The notes beneath the pieces were generated by a model. That model did no database searches. It was given only the letters and a program-made list of their open reading frames with translations, and was not told the DNA's origin. Both the position numbers and the translations under genes were made by a program. Positions 1 to 7,782 of a DNA stretch of 34,020 nucleotides are shown piece after piece (the first letter of the stretch is position 1; each line of letters begins with the position of its first letter). This DNA comes from Spirochaetaceae bacterium (GTDB taxonomy: Bacteria > Spirochaetota > Spirochaetia > SZUA-6 > Bin103), in the NCBI GenBank assembly GCA_028820215.1, contig JAPPKD010000053.1:1-34020 (forward strand), given 5' to 3'.

Positions 1-1
1 C

Positions 2-1024
2 GCCGGCACCGCGTCGATCGCGCCGACTGGGGTGGTGGCGCCGAGGGGTGACGCGCCGGGTGCATCGCCCTCGGAGGCTGCGGCGGCCGGGGCCGCGGCG
101 GCGGACTCGGCACCGGCCACTGGAGCGGTGGGGTCAGCCCCGGCCGAGATCGCGCCGGCGCTGGGGGACGGTGCCGTGGGGGCAGTGTCGGCCGACGATC
201 CGGTGGCGTATGCCGGGCCGACGGCAACGCCGAGCCACTCCGAGCCTGCGCCGCCGCTGGTGCTCGATGCGGCAGGAAGGCAGAAGCTGGTCGAGGAGGC
301 GGCCGGCAAGAGCGCGCGCCAGGTCCGCCGCATGCTGGCCGACCTGGACCCGGAGCTGGCGCCGCCGGCCGACCGCGTGCGCCCGCTCGGCGACGGGCGC
401 TACGAGCTGAAGGCCGTCATCGACGCCGACTGCCAGCAGGGACTGGAGCACCTGCGGGGGTTGCTCTCGCACGTGGACCCGCGCATGACCATGGGGCAGC
501 TCGTCGGCCGCATCGTGCAGGAGGCGCTCGACCGCCACGACCCGAGCCGGCCTCCGCGCCGAGCGCGCACCGGCAGCGGGGCGGCGCAGGGCGAATCCCA
601 GCCTGCTCCGGCAGCGAAGGAGCGGGCCGCCGCGGAACCCGGGCACGCCGTTACGGTGCAGGAAGGGGCGATCCCCGCCGGCCCCACTCCGACGCCGGAG
701 CACACGCCGCCGTCGCCGACTCGGCAGGAAGCGACCGACCGCCGAGCCGCTGCCGGCACGAAGCCCGCCCGCACCGTCACTCCGACGGCGAAACCGTGCG
801 CTTCGGGCCGCGCGATCCCTGCAGCGGTGAAACGGCAGGTCTGGCAGCGGGACGGTGGCCGCTGCAGCTACCTCGATCGGCGGACCGGACGCCGCTGCAA
901 CTCACGACATCTAATCGAGATAGACCACATCGTGCCGTATGCGCTGGGCGGCGGCGCCGATCCCGGGAATCTCCGATTGCTCTGCCAAGCCCACCACCGT
1001 CATCGCCACGCGCCGCACGGCTGA
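2..1024 (+). CDS. HNH endonuclease, 5'-truncated by the window edge
   Basis: The frame is open from base 2, so the start may lie upstream; the first ATG-like start inside the window is only at base 32. The N-terminal part is Ala/Pro/Gly-rich low complexity. A middle segment (about nt 290-540) reads as a helical domain followed by a charged linker. The last 70 residues are a clear HNH nuclease: the frame gives VWQRDGGRC, then EIDHIVPYALGG, then NLRLLCQAHH, which carry the His, Asn and His of the metal-binding beta-beta-alpha fold, plus Cys residues typical of the zinc-stabilised version. This is a known group of chromosomal HNH proteins of unclear role, often present in many copies per genome. 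It may be a domesticated or selfish nuclease; no toxin or restriction partner is visible. The nuclease call is firm, the biological role is not. Confidence 0.8.
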   Translation, partial: AGTASIAPTGVVAPRGDAPGASPSEAAAAGAAAADSAPATGAVGSAPAEIAPALGDGAVGAVSADDPVAYAGPTATPSHSEPAPPLVLDAAGRQKLVEEAAGKSARQVRRMLADLDPELAPPADRVRPLGDGRYELKAVIDADCQQGLEHLRGLLSHVDPRMTMGQLVGRIVQEALDRHDPSRPPRRARTGSGAAQGESQPAPAAKERAAAEPGHAVTVQEGAIPAGPTPTPEHTPPSPTRQEATDRRAAAGTKPARTVTPTAKPCASGRAIPAAVKRQVWQRDGGRCSYLDRRTGRRCNSRHLIEIDHIVPYALGGGADPGNLRLLCQAHHRHRHAPHG

Positions 1025-1103
1025 AGCGTGCCTTCCCCGGCTGATGGAGGATGTGCTCTAGGCATCCTGGATTACACTGACCAAGCTGGAGGAGGCTCGA
1101 TTC

Positions 1104-1262
1104 CTGGACAGCGTGGCCGAGATTCGGGTGTGGAAGCTGGTCGACCTGGGGCTGGCGGCGCTCGGGGTGGCGCTGGCGAGGCACAACGCGGTGGCAGCGC
1201 CAGCCGGCGTGGCCCTGTTCGCGCTGATGCTGCCGGCCGGCGCCCCAGGGGCGTCGGCATGA
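1104..1262 (+). CDS. Possible 52-aa hypothetical protein with a CTG start
   Basis: Between the HNH gene and the alcohol dehydrogenase the third frame is open from a TAG at 1059-1061 to a TGA at 1260-1262. It has no ATG. A perfect Shine-Dalgarno-like GGAGGAGG (1088-1095) lies 8 nt before an in-frame CTG at 1104; a GTG at 1113 is the other option. The product would have a short charged N-terminus and a long hydrophobic stretch (LVDLGLAALGVALA and following), so it could be a tiny membrane protein. Its TGA overlaps the ATG of the next gene (ATGA), the arrangement of translationally coupled genes. An ATG at 1044 also lies in this frame but is cut off by the TAG five codons later, so a decayed gene is an alternative. 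No family recognised. Confidence 0.3.
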   Translation: MDSVAEIRVWKLVDLGLAALGVALARHNAVAAPAGVALFALMLPAGAPGASA

Positions 1263-2293
1263 GCCGCGCGACCATGCGGGCGATGGTCTTGGCACGAACC
1301 GGATCGCTCGCCGACGACGGCCGGGACCCGCCGGTGTTGGAGTTGCGCCGGCTCCCGGTCCCCGAGCCCGGACCGGGCGAAGTGCTGGTGCGCGTGCAGG
1401 CGTGCGGCGTCTGCCACACCGACCTGGATCAGGTGGAGGGCCGGATCGCGCCGCCGCGCCTGCCGGTCGTGCCCGGCCACCAGGCGGTCGGTCGGGTGGC
1501 GGCGCTCGGCGCCGGGGTCGTGGAGCATCGCCTCGGCGACCGGGTCGGGATCGGGTGGATCCATGGCTCGACGGGGGAGCCGGACGAGAACCTCAGCCCC
1601 GCGTTCCGGGCGACCGGCCGGGATGCCGACGGCGGCTACGCCGAGTACCTGACCGTCGGGGAGCGCTACGCTCATCCGATCCCCGACGCGTACGCCGACG
1701 CGGAGGCGGCACCGCTGCTGTGCGCGGGCGCGGTCGGCTACCGCGCCTTGGCATTGGCCGGGATTCACGACGGCGAACCGCTCGGCCTGACCGGGTTCGG
1801 CGGCTCCGCGCACCTGGTCCTGCAGCTTGCGCGGCACCGGTTTCCGTCGAGTCCCGTGTACGTGTTCGCGCGCCGGCCGCGGGCGCGCGAGACCGCGATC
1901 GCACTCGGGGCGTCATGGGCCGGCGCGATCGAGGACGAGCCGCCCCGACCGCCGCGGGCGATCATCGACACCACGCCGGCGTGGCGCCCGGTGATCGCCG
2001 CGCTGGCCGTGCTGCAGCCCGGCGGCCGGCTGATCATCAACGCCATCCGGAAGGAGGATCGCGACCGGGAAGCGCTCGGCGAGCTGCGCTACCACGAGCA
2101 CCTGTGGATGGAGCGTGAAGTGAAGTCGGTCGCCAACGTCACTGGACGCGACATCCGTGAGTTCCTCGCGCTGGCCCCGGACGTGCCGATCCGGCCGGAG
2201 GTGTCGACCTGTCCGCTGGAGCAGGCGCCCCGCGCGCTCGCCGACCTGCGGCGAGGAGACGTCACCGGCTCCAAGGTGCTTCTGATCGGCTGA
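1259..2293 (+). CDS. Zinc-type alcohol dehydrogenase, structural-zinc loop lost
   Basis: This 344-aa protein is a medium-chain dehydrogenase of the zinc-dependent alcohol dehydrogenase family and would oxidise or reduce an alcohol/aldehyde with NAD(P). The catalytic zinc ligands are visible: Cys52 in CGVCHTD, His74 in PGHQ and Cys155 in LLCAGAVG. A Rossmann glycine motif (GLTGFGG) sits near residues 176-182. The segment that normally carries four structural-zinc cysteines (family pattern GxCxxCxxGxENLC) is shortened here to about STGEPDENLSP (residues 104-114), with no cysteine at all. The ATG at 1259 was chosen because an AGGGG lies about 8 nt upstream and the sequence resembles the family from there. 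The frame extends upstream to 1028, but that part has no family resemblance. Substrate unknown. Confidence 0.88.
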   Translation: MSRATMRAMVLARTGSLADDGRDPPVLELRRLPVPEPGPGEVLVRVQACGVCHTDLDQVEGRIAPPRLPVVPGHQAVGRVAALGAGVVEHRLGDRVGIGWIHGSTGEPDENLSPAFRATGRDADGGYAEYLTVGERYAHPIPDAYADAEAAPLLCAGAVGYRALALAGIHDGEPLGLTGFGGSAHLVLQLARHRFPSSPVYVFARRPRARETAIALGASWAGAIEDEPPRPPRAIIDTTPAWRPVIAALAVLQPGGRLIINAIRKEDRDREALGELRYHEHLWMEREVKSVANVTGRDIREFLALAPDVPIRPEVSTCPLEQAPRALADLRRGDVTGSKVLLIG

Positions 2294-2297
2294 AACG

Positions 2298-2735
2298 TCA
2301 GGCGCGCTTCCGGCTCCGGTGCTCCTTGCGGATGACCAGCTTGAGGCCGGACCAGACGTCGTCCACCGCACAGACCTTCACGTCCACCAGGCCGAGCGGG
2401 AGTGCGTGGCGGCGGACGTCGTCCTCGCCGATCTGGCTCGGCACGCCGGAGGAGCGCTTCGGCCACGACACCCAGATCATCCCGTCTGGAGCGATTTGCC
2501 GCATCGCGAGAGGCAGCGTGTCCGCCAACTCGCGCTCGGAGCGGGTGAACAGGTGCCAGAGATCGACGTTCGCGCGAAAGCGGGACGAGATCGCCACCCC
2601 GTCCGCGTCGTCGATGCGGACCAAGGCACCGTACGGAATCGGCTCGTTCTTCGGCCGGATCCGGAAGCCCGGCTTGATGCCGAGCTTCTTCGCCAGCGGG
2701 GTGCTTGAGTAGCCGGGCATCCCATGCAGCTCCAT
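2298..2735 (-). CDS. DUF3052 family protein
   Basis: A 145-aa protein matching the DUF3052 family: it opens with GYSSTPLAKKLGIKPG, carries a central segment with a run of residues on DLWHLFTRSERELADTLP, then GMIWVSWPKRSSGVPSQI, and ends with LVDVKVCAVDDVWSGLKLV. These are the conserved stretches of the family. The fold is Rossmann-like and it has been linked loosely to methyltransferases, but no biochemical function is established. The start at 2735 is the first ATG; an internal ATG at 2720 (starting MPGYSS) has a GGAG about 9 nt upstream and matches the usual family start as well or better. It lies behind a strong terminator on the same strand and converges on the alcohol dehydrogenase, so it is probably transcribed alone. 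Confidence 0.85.
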   Translation of the reverse strand: MELHGMPGYSSTPLAKKLGIKPGFRIRPKNEPIPYGALVRIDDADGVAISSRFRANVDLWHLFTRSERELADTLPLAMRQIAPDGMIWVSWPKRSSGVPSQIGEDDVRRHALPLGLVDVKVCAVDDVWSGLKLVIRKEHRSRKRA

Positions 2736-2770
2736 GCGATCTTCGCACGGGTCGGCGACGCCATCAGGAC

Positions 2771-2807
2771 GAAAAGGAGGCGGGCCTCGCCGTGAGACCC
2801 GCCTCCG
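2771..2807 (-). terminator. Rho-independent terminator after the imelysin gene
   Basis: Read on the minus strand, a perfect 9-bp stem (GGAGGCGGG pairing with CCCGCCTCC, arms at 2798-2806 and 2776-2784, loop 13 nt) is followed directly by TTTT (2775-2772). It lies about 55 bp after the stop of the imelysin-like gene and before the DUF3052 start, so it should separate the two transcripts. Confidence 0.85.
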
Positions 2808-2861
2808 TCGCCACCGGCCGCGGCCGTCGCCTTCGCACGGCCGTGGCGTGGCGGTCGGTCG

Positions 2862-3959
2862 CTATGCCAGGTCCAGCCTGATCTCGAGCAACTCCGCGGC
2901 GCGTGCCAGGAGCGCCGACAGCGTCGTGGCCAGCTCCTGCGCCTCGGTGCCGAACAGGTCCGCCTCGGCCGCGGTGAACTGGCGCCCGGCCCGCTCCTCC
3001 TCGTAGAGGCTGCTGACGTAGCCGACGAGCTGCGTGAATCCCTCGTTGATGCGGGAGTCCAGGTCGGCATCGGCGCCGGCCACCAGCGGTGAGACGTGGT
3101 CGTAGGCAAGGTCCAGCCCGGCCAGGATGCCGTTGATGTCGAACAGGCGGCTGACCGCCACGAAGCTGATCTCCGTGGAGTCGCCGCCGGCGACGTAGCG
3201 CGATTCCTTCCACTGCTCGAAGTACTCGTTCATGGTCGGCACCATCACCACCAGCGCCGTGAACACGTCGGGGAGGGTGGGACTCCAGGCGGTTACCGCC
3301 TCCGCCATCTCCGCTGCGGCGCCGTCGATCGCGCCCGACACCGCCATGAGGATGGCCGTCTCGGGAAGGGCGTCGGCGACGGCGGCGATCTGCCCGTCTC
3401 CATCGAGGTCCACGCGCGCGCCGGTCCATTCGTCGACCGTCCCCCACAACACCGGTTCGGTCAGGTGGTGAAACAGATTCCCCGGCTTGTCCAGGACGCG
3501 GCCGTCCGCGACCTCCAGGGTCCAGTCGATCGCCTCTGCCGGGTCTTCTGCGCCTGACGGTCCGGCGTCGATCCACGTGTCGTAGAAGGCGAGCGAGGGC
3601 ACTCCGGCGATGATTCCCTCGCTCAACTCGTAGAAGGTGCTGGCATCCACCCATGCCGCCCGCCCGGCGACGAGCAGGTTGCGCAGGGCGGCGGGCTCCG
3701 CCTTCCAGGCCGTCTCGTAGTTGCCGCCGTGCCGGCCCAGCAACGCTTCGTAGTCGGCCGCCATCTGGTTCAGCCGCTCGGTGGCCGTCTGCATCAGTCG
3801 CGCCTGGTTCAGCGTGTAGTCCTTGATCGGCTGCAGGTCGGGTGCCGACTGATCGGCCTGCGGACTCGCGAAGGCGATCGCTGAGCTCAGCGCTACCAGC
3901 AGCGAGGCCCACAGCCATCGCGTGCCGCGACGCTGCGGCACCATGTCGAGATAGGACAT
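2862..3959 (-). CDS. Imelysin/EfeO-family periplasmic iron-uptake protein
   Basis: A 365-aa secreted protein. From the chosen ATG (3959) the N-terminus has basic residues (QRRGTRW), a hydrophobic core (LWASLLVALSSAIAFA) and a likely cleavage site near ASPQ. The mature part is helical and contains HxxE (HLTE, residues 165-168), the metal-site motif of the imelysin/EfeO (M75-like) family; proteins of this family act as periplasmic partners of Ftr1/EfeU iron permeases. The start has a GAGGAG 8 nt upstream, which decides it over an upstream in-frame start at 4094 that would overlap the divergent gene. It is divergent from an Ftr1-type permease, which supports the iron role. No cupredoxin domain (as in long EfeO) and no EfeB peroxidase gene nearby. 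Alternative: an imelysin with another substrate. Confidence 0.8.
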   Translation of the reverse strand: MSYLDMVPQRRGTRWLWASLLVALSSAIAFASPQADQSAPDLQPIKDYTLNQARLMQTATERLNQMAADYEALLGRHGGNYETAWKAEPAALRNLLVAGRAAWVDASTFYELSEGIIAGVPSLAFYDTWIDAGPSGAEDPAEAIDWTLEVADGRVLDKPGNLFHHLTEPVLWGTVDEWTGARVDLDGDGQIAAVADALPETAILMAVSGAIDGAAAEMAEAVTAWSPTLPDVFTALVVMVPTMNEYFEQWKESRYVAGGDSTEISFVAVSRLFDINGILAGLDLAYDHVSPLVAGADADLDSRINEGFTQLVGYVSSLYEEERAGRQFTAAEADLFGTEAQELATTLSALLARAAELLEIRLDLA

Positions 3960-4083
3960 GAAACGTACTCCTCGGGAACTTCCCTGATAATTAAGGTTGA
4001 TTAACACATTGAAGTGTTCTTGATCTTTGTCAACCCCCTTGCGCCCCGATTCGTGCCGTGTTACATTTGTCTTAACGCCCTTA
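3960..4083. promoter_or_regulatory. Divergent AT-rich control region between imelysin and Ftr1 genes
   Basis: This 124-bp gap is conspicuously AT-rich for this genome. It has a run of TTAA/GATTAA elements (about 3985-4003), a small inverted repeat AACAC-attgaa-GTGTT (about 4003-4018) and, on the minus strand, a consensus TTGACA -35 box (4024-4029) without a convincing -10 at normal spacing. A ferric-iron repressor site would be expected from the genes, but I cannot match a full Fur or DtxR/IdeR box. Function as a shared promoter is inferred from gene layout. Confidence 0.5.
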
Positions 4084-6471
4084 ATGCCTGTCAATCACGT
4101 TAATCGCGTTAAACGAACGATTTGTCTGTTCGGATCGGTCACGCTCGCCACTGTCGTCGGGCCGGCGGCTGTCTGGTCGGAGAGTGGCGCGCCGGATCTG
4201 TGGCGTCCTGCGCAGGCGGTTCGGAGCGAGTTGCTGGCCATGCTGGCGGACGCCGAGCGTGGGGACGCAGCCGCGTCCGCGAAGCATGCCGGTAACGCCG
4301 CGGCTGCCTACGCCCACATCGGAACCTCCGTGGCCTCCACGGCGCCGGGCGCCGACGGGCGCATTCGCGCGGAACTCGACCTCCTGACCGGGCTTCGAGA
4401 TTCCGATCTGGCGCGGCAGGCGTTCGCGAGGGGCCGGGTGCTCGGCGAGCTGGCCGCCGCGGCCCGGCTCGGCGCGATCGCCGCTACCCGCGCCGAGGAT
4501 CCCGACCACGCGGTCGCATGGCTTGCCCTGCGCGAGTACCGCCGGGCCACGCGCGTGACGCTCGTTCACTCGCTGGCGTCCCGGGCCGTGGAGGATCTGG
4601 CCGCAGGATCCCTCGGGGCGGAGGCCGCGGCGGCCATCGTCCGCGACGACTTGGATGACACGTATCACGCGCGGGTGGGTTACGCCGCCGGCAGCGCCTT
4701 GAAGGCAGCCGATCGCGGCCTGGTGATTCGAGCCGCCGAGAGCGCCGGCCTGATCGGATCTTACCTGTCCATGTTCGGCGACGACTTCGTGGCCAAGCAG
4801 GGACAGGGGGCGTGGACGGCGCTGCAGGGCACCTCCGACGCGCTCACCGAGGCCGCACTGGCGGCCGACCCCGACGGCGTGCGCGCCGCCGCCACGGGGT
4901 TGATGCGGCAGTGGCGCGGGTACCAGGCGGTGGAGCTGCCGGCGGAGGAACTGGCCCGGCGTGCCGACCTGATGCAGCTCTTCCTGGAGCTGGTGGCCAT
5001 CGAGTACCGAGACGGCGTGCGGAACGGCCGTATCAGCATCGAGGCGGAATACGCGGAGGCCGTGGCGTTTCTCGAGCAGGCCATCCACTCGGCCTCGGAG
5101 CTGTCCCCGCGCATCGCGGCGGTGGACGAGGCGGAGGCGGCCCGGCTTGAGGTGCTGCTCGAGGATCTCAGGACGCAGGTGGCCGAGTTGGGGCCGACGC
5201 GGGAGGTCGTCGAGAAGACCGCAGAGGCGCGTGCCATCGTCACGGCGACCCTGGGCGCGATGGGCGGCATCGACGGGGACTCGGTGTTCACCGTCATCGC
5301 TCAGATGTTCGACAGCCTGGACGGGCTGGTTCGCAAGGGGGACTGGACCGGCGCCGAGCGGATGCGGATTCAGGTGTACGGCCTGTTCGACGCGGGCCCG
5401 GAACTGTCGCTGCTGGGGATCAACCCCCCGCTCGCGCACCGGATCGACGCGCTGTTCTGGTCCGGCACCCCGGGCACTCCCGGGCTGGCGACCGTGATCG
5501 CCGGCCGCGAGGCGTTCCACGTCTATCTTGCCACTGCCGCCAGGCTGCGCACGGCGCTGGGCGATGCCCAGGCGGTGCTCTCCGACGACGCCGCTCCGGC
5601 CGCCGCGGCGGTGAACGCAGCCGTCATCGTGTTCCGCGAAGGATTGGAGGCGGTGGTCATCCTGGCCGCGCTGGTGGCGGGCATGGTCGGCGCGGCCGCC
5701 GCGTTCCGCAGGCCGCTGTACGTGGGAGCAGTGGTGGCGCTGGCGGCTTCGGCGGCAACCTGGTTTGCCGCCCACCGCCTGGTCCACCTGTTCCGGACCT
5801 ACGGGGAACGGCTGGAGGCGATCGTCTCGCTGGTCGCCGTGGCGATGCTCCTGATCATCACCAACTGGTTCTTCCACAAGGTGTACTGGAGCGGCTGGAT
5901 CGCGAAGTTTCACGGCCGCAAGCGCCTGCTGCTTGCCGGCGCCGCCGGCCAGGCCGTCGGCTTCGGGCTCCTGGGCTTCGCGAGCGTCTACCGGGAGGGG
6001 TTCGAGACCGCGCTGTTCCTGCAGGCGCTGATCTTTCGCGCGCGCGTCGAGACCGTGCTCGCCGGCGTCGCCCTGGGCCTGGCCGGCGTCGCGGTGGTGG
6101 GGATCCTCACGTTCCGGCTGGAGAAGAAGCTGCCGTACAAGAAGATGCTGGTGGTCACCGGCGTCCTCATCGGCGCGGTGCTGGTGACCCTGAGCGGCAC
6201 CACCGTGCACATCATGCAGGCCGTCGGCTGGGTGCCCCTGTCGCCGATCTTCGGGCTGGCGCTGCCCTACTGGATCGGCAACTGGTTCGGCGTCTATCCC
6301 ACGTGGCAGACCTTGGGCGGCCAGGCTGCAGCCGCCGGCTTCGTGATCGGCAGCTACTTCGTGGCGCGCGCGCGCCTGCGAGGCGGCGTCTCACGGGTGC
6401 CGGAACGGCTGGCATCGTGGCGACGGCTGGCGAGGCTGCCCGTGAAGGGGCGCTCGCTCCAGCCCGAGTGA
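4084..6471 (+). CDS. Ftr1/EfeU-type iron permease with large N-terminal domain
   Basis: A 795-aa protein. After a signal peptide (basic VNRVKR, then hydrophobic ICLFGSVTLATVVGPAAVWS) comes a roughly 480-residue, mostly helical extracytoplasmic region. The C-terminal third is a seven-helix Ftr1 permease with the paired iron-binding signatures REGLE (518-522) and REGFE (637-641), which carry Fe across the membrane. Such fused N-terminal domains are common in bacterial Ftr1 proteins; here it is large, has an ALFWSGTPG-type segment just before the membrane part and could act as the iron receptor. The ATG at 4084 gives the signal peptide; a TTG at 4027 in the same frame adds 19 unlikely residues. 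No strong ribosome site is visible before 4084. hemA starts 24 bp after the stop, so iron entry and haem synthesis are probably co-transcribed. Confidence 0.87.
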   Translation: MPVNHVNRVKRTICLFGSVTLATVVGPAAVWSESGAPDLWRPAQAVRSELLAMLADAERGDAAASAKHAGNAAAAYAHIGTSVASTAPGADGRIRAELDLLTGLRDSDLARQAFARGRVLGELAAAARLGAIAATRAEDPDHAVAWLALREYRRATRVTLVHSLASRAVEDLAAGSLGAEAAAAIVRDDLDDTYHARVGYAAGSALKAADRGLVIRAAESAGLIGSYLSMFGDDFVAKQGQGAWTALQGTSDALTEAALAADPDGVRAAATGLMRQWRGYQAVELPAEELARRADLMQLFLELVAIEYRDGVRNGRISIEAEYAEAVAFLEQAIHSASELSPRIAAVDEAEAARLEVLLEDLRTQVAELGPTREVVEKTAEARAIVTATLGAMGGIDGDSVFTVIAQMFDSLDGLVRKGDWTGAERMRIQVYGLFDAGPELSLLGINPPLAHRIDALFWSGTPGTPGLATVIAGREAFHVYLATAARLRTALGDAQAVLSDDAAPAAAAVNAAVIVFREGLEAVVILAALVAGMVGAAAAFRRPLYVGAVVALAASAATWFAAHRLVHLFRTYGERLEAIVSLVAVAMLLIITNWFFHKVYWSGWIAKFHGRKRLLLAGAAGQAVGFGLLGFASVYREGFETALFLQALIFRARVETVLAGVALGLAGVAVVGILTFRLEKKLPYKKMLVVTGVLIGAVLVTLSGTTVHIMQAVGWVPLSPIFGLALPYWIGNWFGVYPTWQTLGGQAAAAGFVIGSYFVARARLRGGVSRVPERLASWRRLARLPVKGRSLQPE

Positions 6472-6495
6472 CTTCGCGCATTCCAACGAGAACCG

Positions 6496-7782
6496 ATGAT
6501 TCGCGCCTGGCTTCTGGATTACCGCCCTCTTGCGCCGCCGGTGGCAAGCGAGGCGGCGGCAGCCGCCACCACGCTCCCCGACCGGCTGCGCGTGGCGATG
6601 GCGCGGGTCGGCGGCCGGCGCCCGGAGTGGGCGGCGCTGTCGACGTGTCACCGATGCGAGGTGTACAGCCACGGGGTGAGCGCCGAGTGGCTGCTCGGCG
6701 TGTTTCGGGAACACTTCCCGCCGGCCGCGCGGGCAGGCCTGACGGCGGTCGGTGACGGCTGCGCCGCCCGTCACCTGATGCGCGTGGCCGCCGGGCTCGA
6801 TGCGATGCTGCTGGGCGAGACCGACGTCCAGCGCCAGGTTGGCGCGACGCTGGCAGGGGCGACGGAGGCTGGCAGCGCCGGCCCTGTGGTACACGCGCTG
6901 TTCGGAGCCGCGCTCCATGCCGGCAAGCGGGTACGGACGGAGACCGGCATCGGCCGGCACGCCGCGTCGCTTGCGTCGGCGGCGGTCGATCTGGTCGTCG
7001 AGCGTCTCGACCGGGCCGAGCGGGCGCACGCGCTGGTGTTCGGCGCCGGGACGATGGCACGGCGGGCCTGCGAGCGGCTGGACGCGCGCGGCGTCCGGGG
7101 ACTGACCGTGACCAACCGCACGCCGGCGCGTGCCGAGAGCCTTGCCGCGCTCCATGGCGGCCGGGCCGCTCCGTGGGCCGACGCTGCCGGCGCGCTGCGC
7201 GCGGCCGACGTGGCCATTGCGGCCACCGCGGCCCCGGAGCCGTTCCTCTGTGCGGAGCTGCTGCGCGAGGTGATGAAGGGGCGGAGGGGGAAGCCGCTGC
7301 ACCTGGTCGACCTGGCGCTGCCTCAGAACGTGCATCCCGACGTCGCCGCCGTCGAGGATGTCCGCCACTACGACTTCGACGACCTGGAAGAGGCCACGCG
7401 CGCCAGCCGTGCGGCGCGTGCCGCGGAGGTGCCGCGCGCGGAGGCGATCATCGATCAGGAGGTGGCGCGCTTCGTGTCGTGGCTGCGCGAGCACGAGGTC
7501 GCGCCGGCGCTGCGCCTGCTCGGGGAGTTGGCCACGGCGGCGCGCGACGCGGAGCTGGAACGGGCATGGCGGCGCCTGCCGGAACTCACGGACCGGCAGC
7601 GGCGGGTGGTGCAGTCACTGGCTCACAACCTGGCGCGGCGTCTGGTGCGCCAGCCAATGCTGCGCCTGCGCGACGCAGCCGGAAGCGACCGCGCGGGACG
7701 CTACCGGGAGGCGCTGGAGCACCTGTTCACCGATCCGGCCGCCGACGAGCCCGATTCCGTCAATGACAAGGAGCGATCATGA
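6496..7782 (+). CDS. hemA: Glutamyl-tRNA reductase
   Basis: A 428-aa HemA, which reduces glutamyl-tRNA to glutamate-1-semialdehyde with NADPH, the first committed step of C5-pathway tetrapyrrole synthesis. The catalytic Cys51 sits in LSTCHRCEVY (family STCNRTEIY). Next come GLDAMLLGETDVQRQV (family GLDSLVLGExQILGQV), a Rossmann NADPH site (VFGAGTMARRA, then TVTNRTPARA), IATAAPEPF in place of the usual SATGA, and DLALPQNVHPDV (family DLAVPRDIDP). The helical dimerisation domain ends the protein. The ribosome site is weak (CGAGAAC). It follows the Ftr1 permease by 24 bp and its TGA overlaps the hemQ ATG. Several positions differ from the textbook consensus, but all functional blocks are in order, so the call is safe. 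Confidence 0.95.
   Translation: MIRAWLLDYRPLAPPVASEAAAAATTLPDRLRVAMARVGGRRPEWAALSTCHRCEVYSHGVSAEWLLGVFREHFPPAARAGLTAVGDGCAARHLMRVAAGLDAMLLGETDVQRQVGATLAGATEAGSAGPVVHALFGAALHAGKRVRTETGIGRHAASLASAAVDLVVERLDRAERAHALVFGAGTMARRACERLDARGVRGLTVTNRTPARAESLAALHGGRAAPWADAAGALRAADVAIAATAAPEPFLCAELLREVMKGRRGKPLHLVDLALPQNVHPDVAAVEDVRHYDFDDLEEATRASRAARAAEVPRAEAIIDQEVARFVSWLREHEVAPALRLLGELATAARDAELERAWRRLPELTDRQRRVVQSLAHNLARRLVRQPMLRLRDAAGSDRAGRYREALEHLFTDPAADEPDSVNDKERS

Noticed and set aside
3980..4020. Possible Fur or DtxR box in the imelysin-Ftr1 gap
   Set aside because: TTAA/GATTAA elements are present, but no 19-bp palindrome close to either consensus could be matched, so only a general control region is reported.
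4081..6210. Long minus-strand open frame opposite the Ftr1 gene
   Set aside because: The plus-strand Ftr1 gene has both REGxE motifs, a signal peptide and membrane helices; the antisense text is His/Arg/Gly-rich with no recognisable motif.
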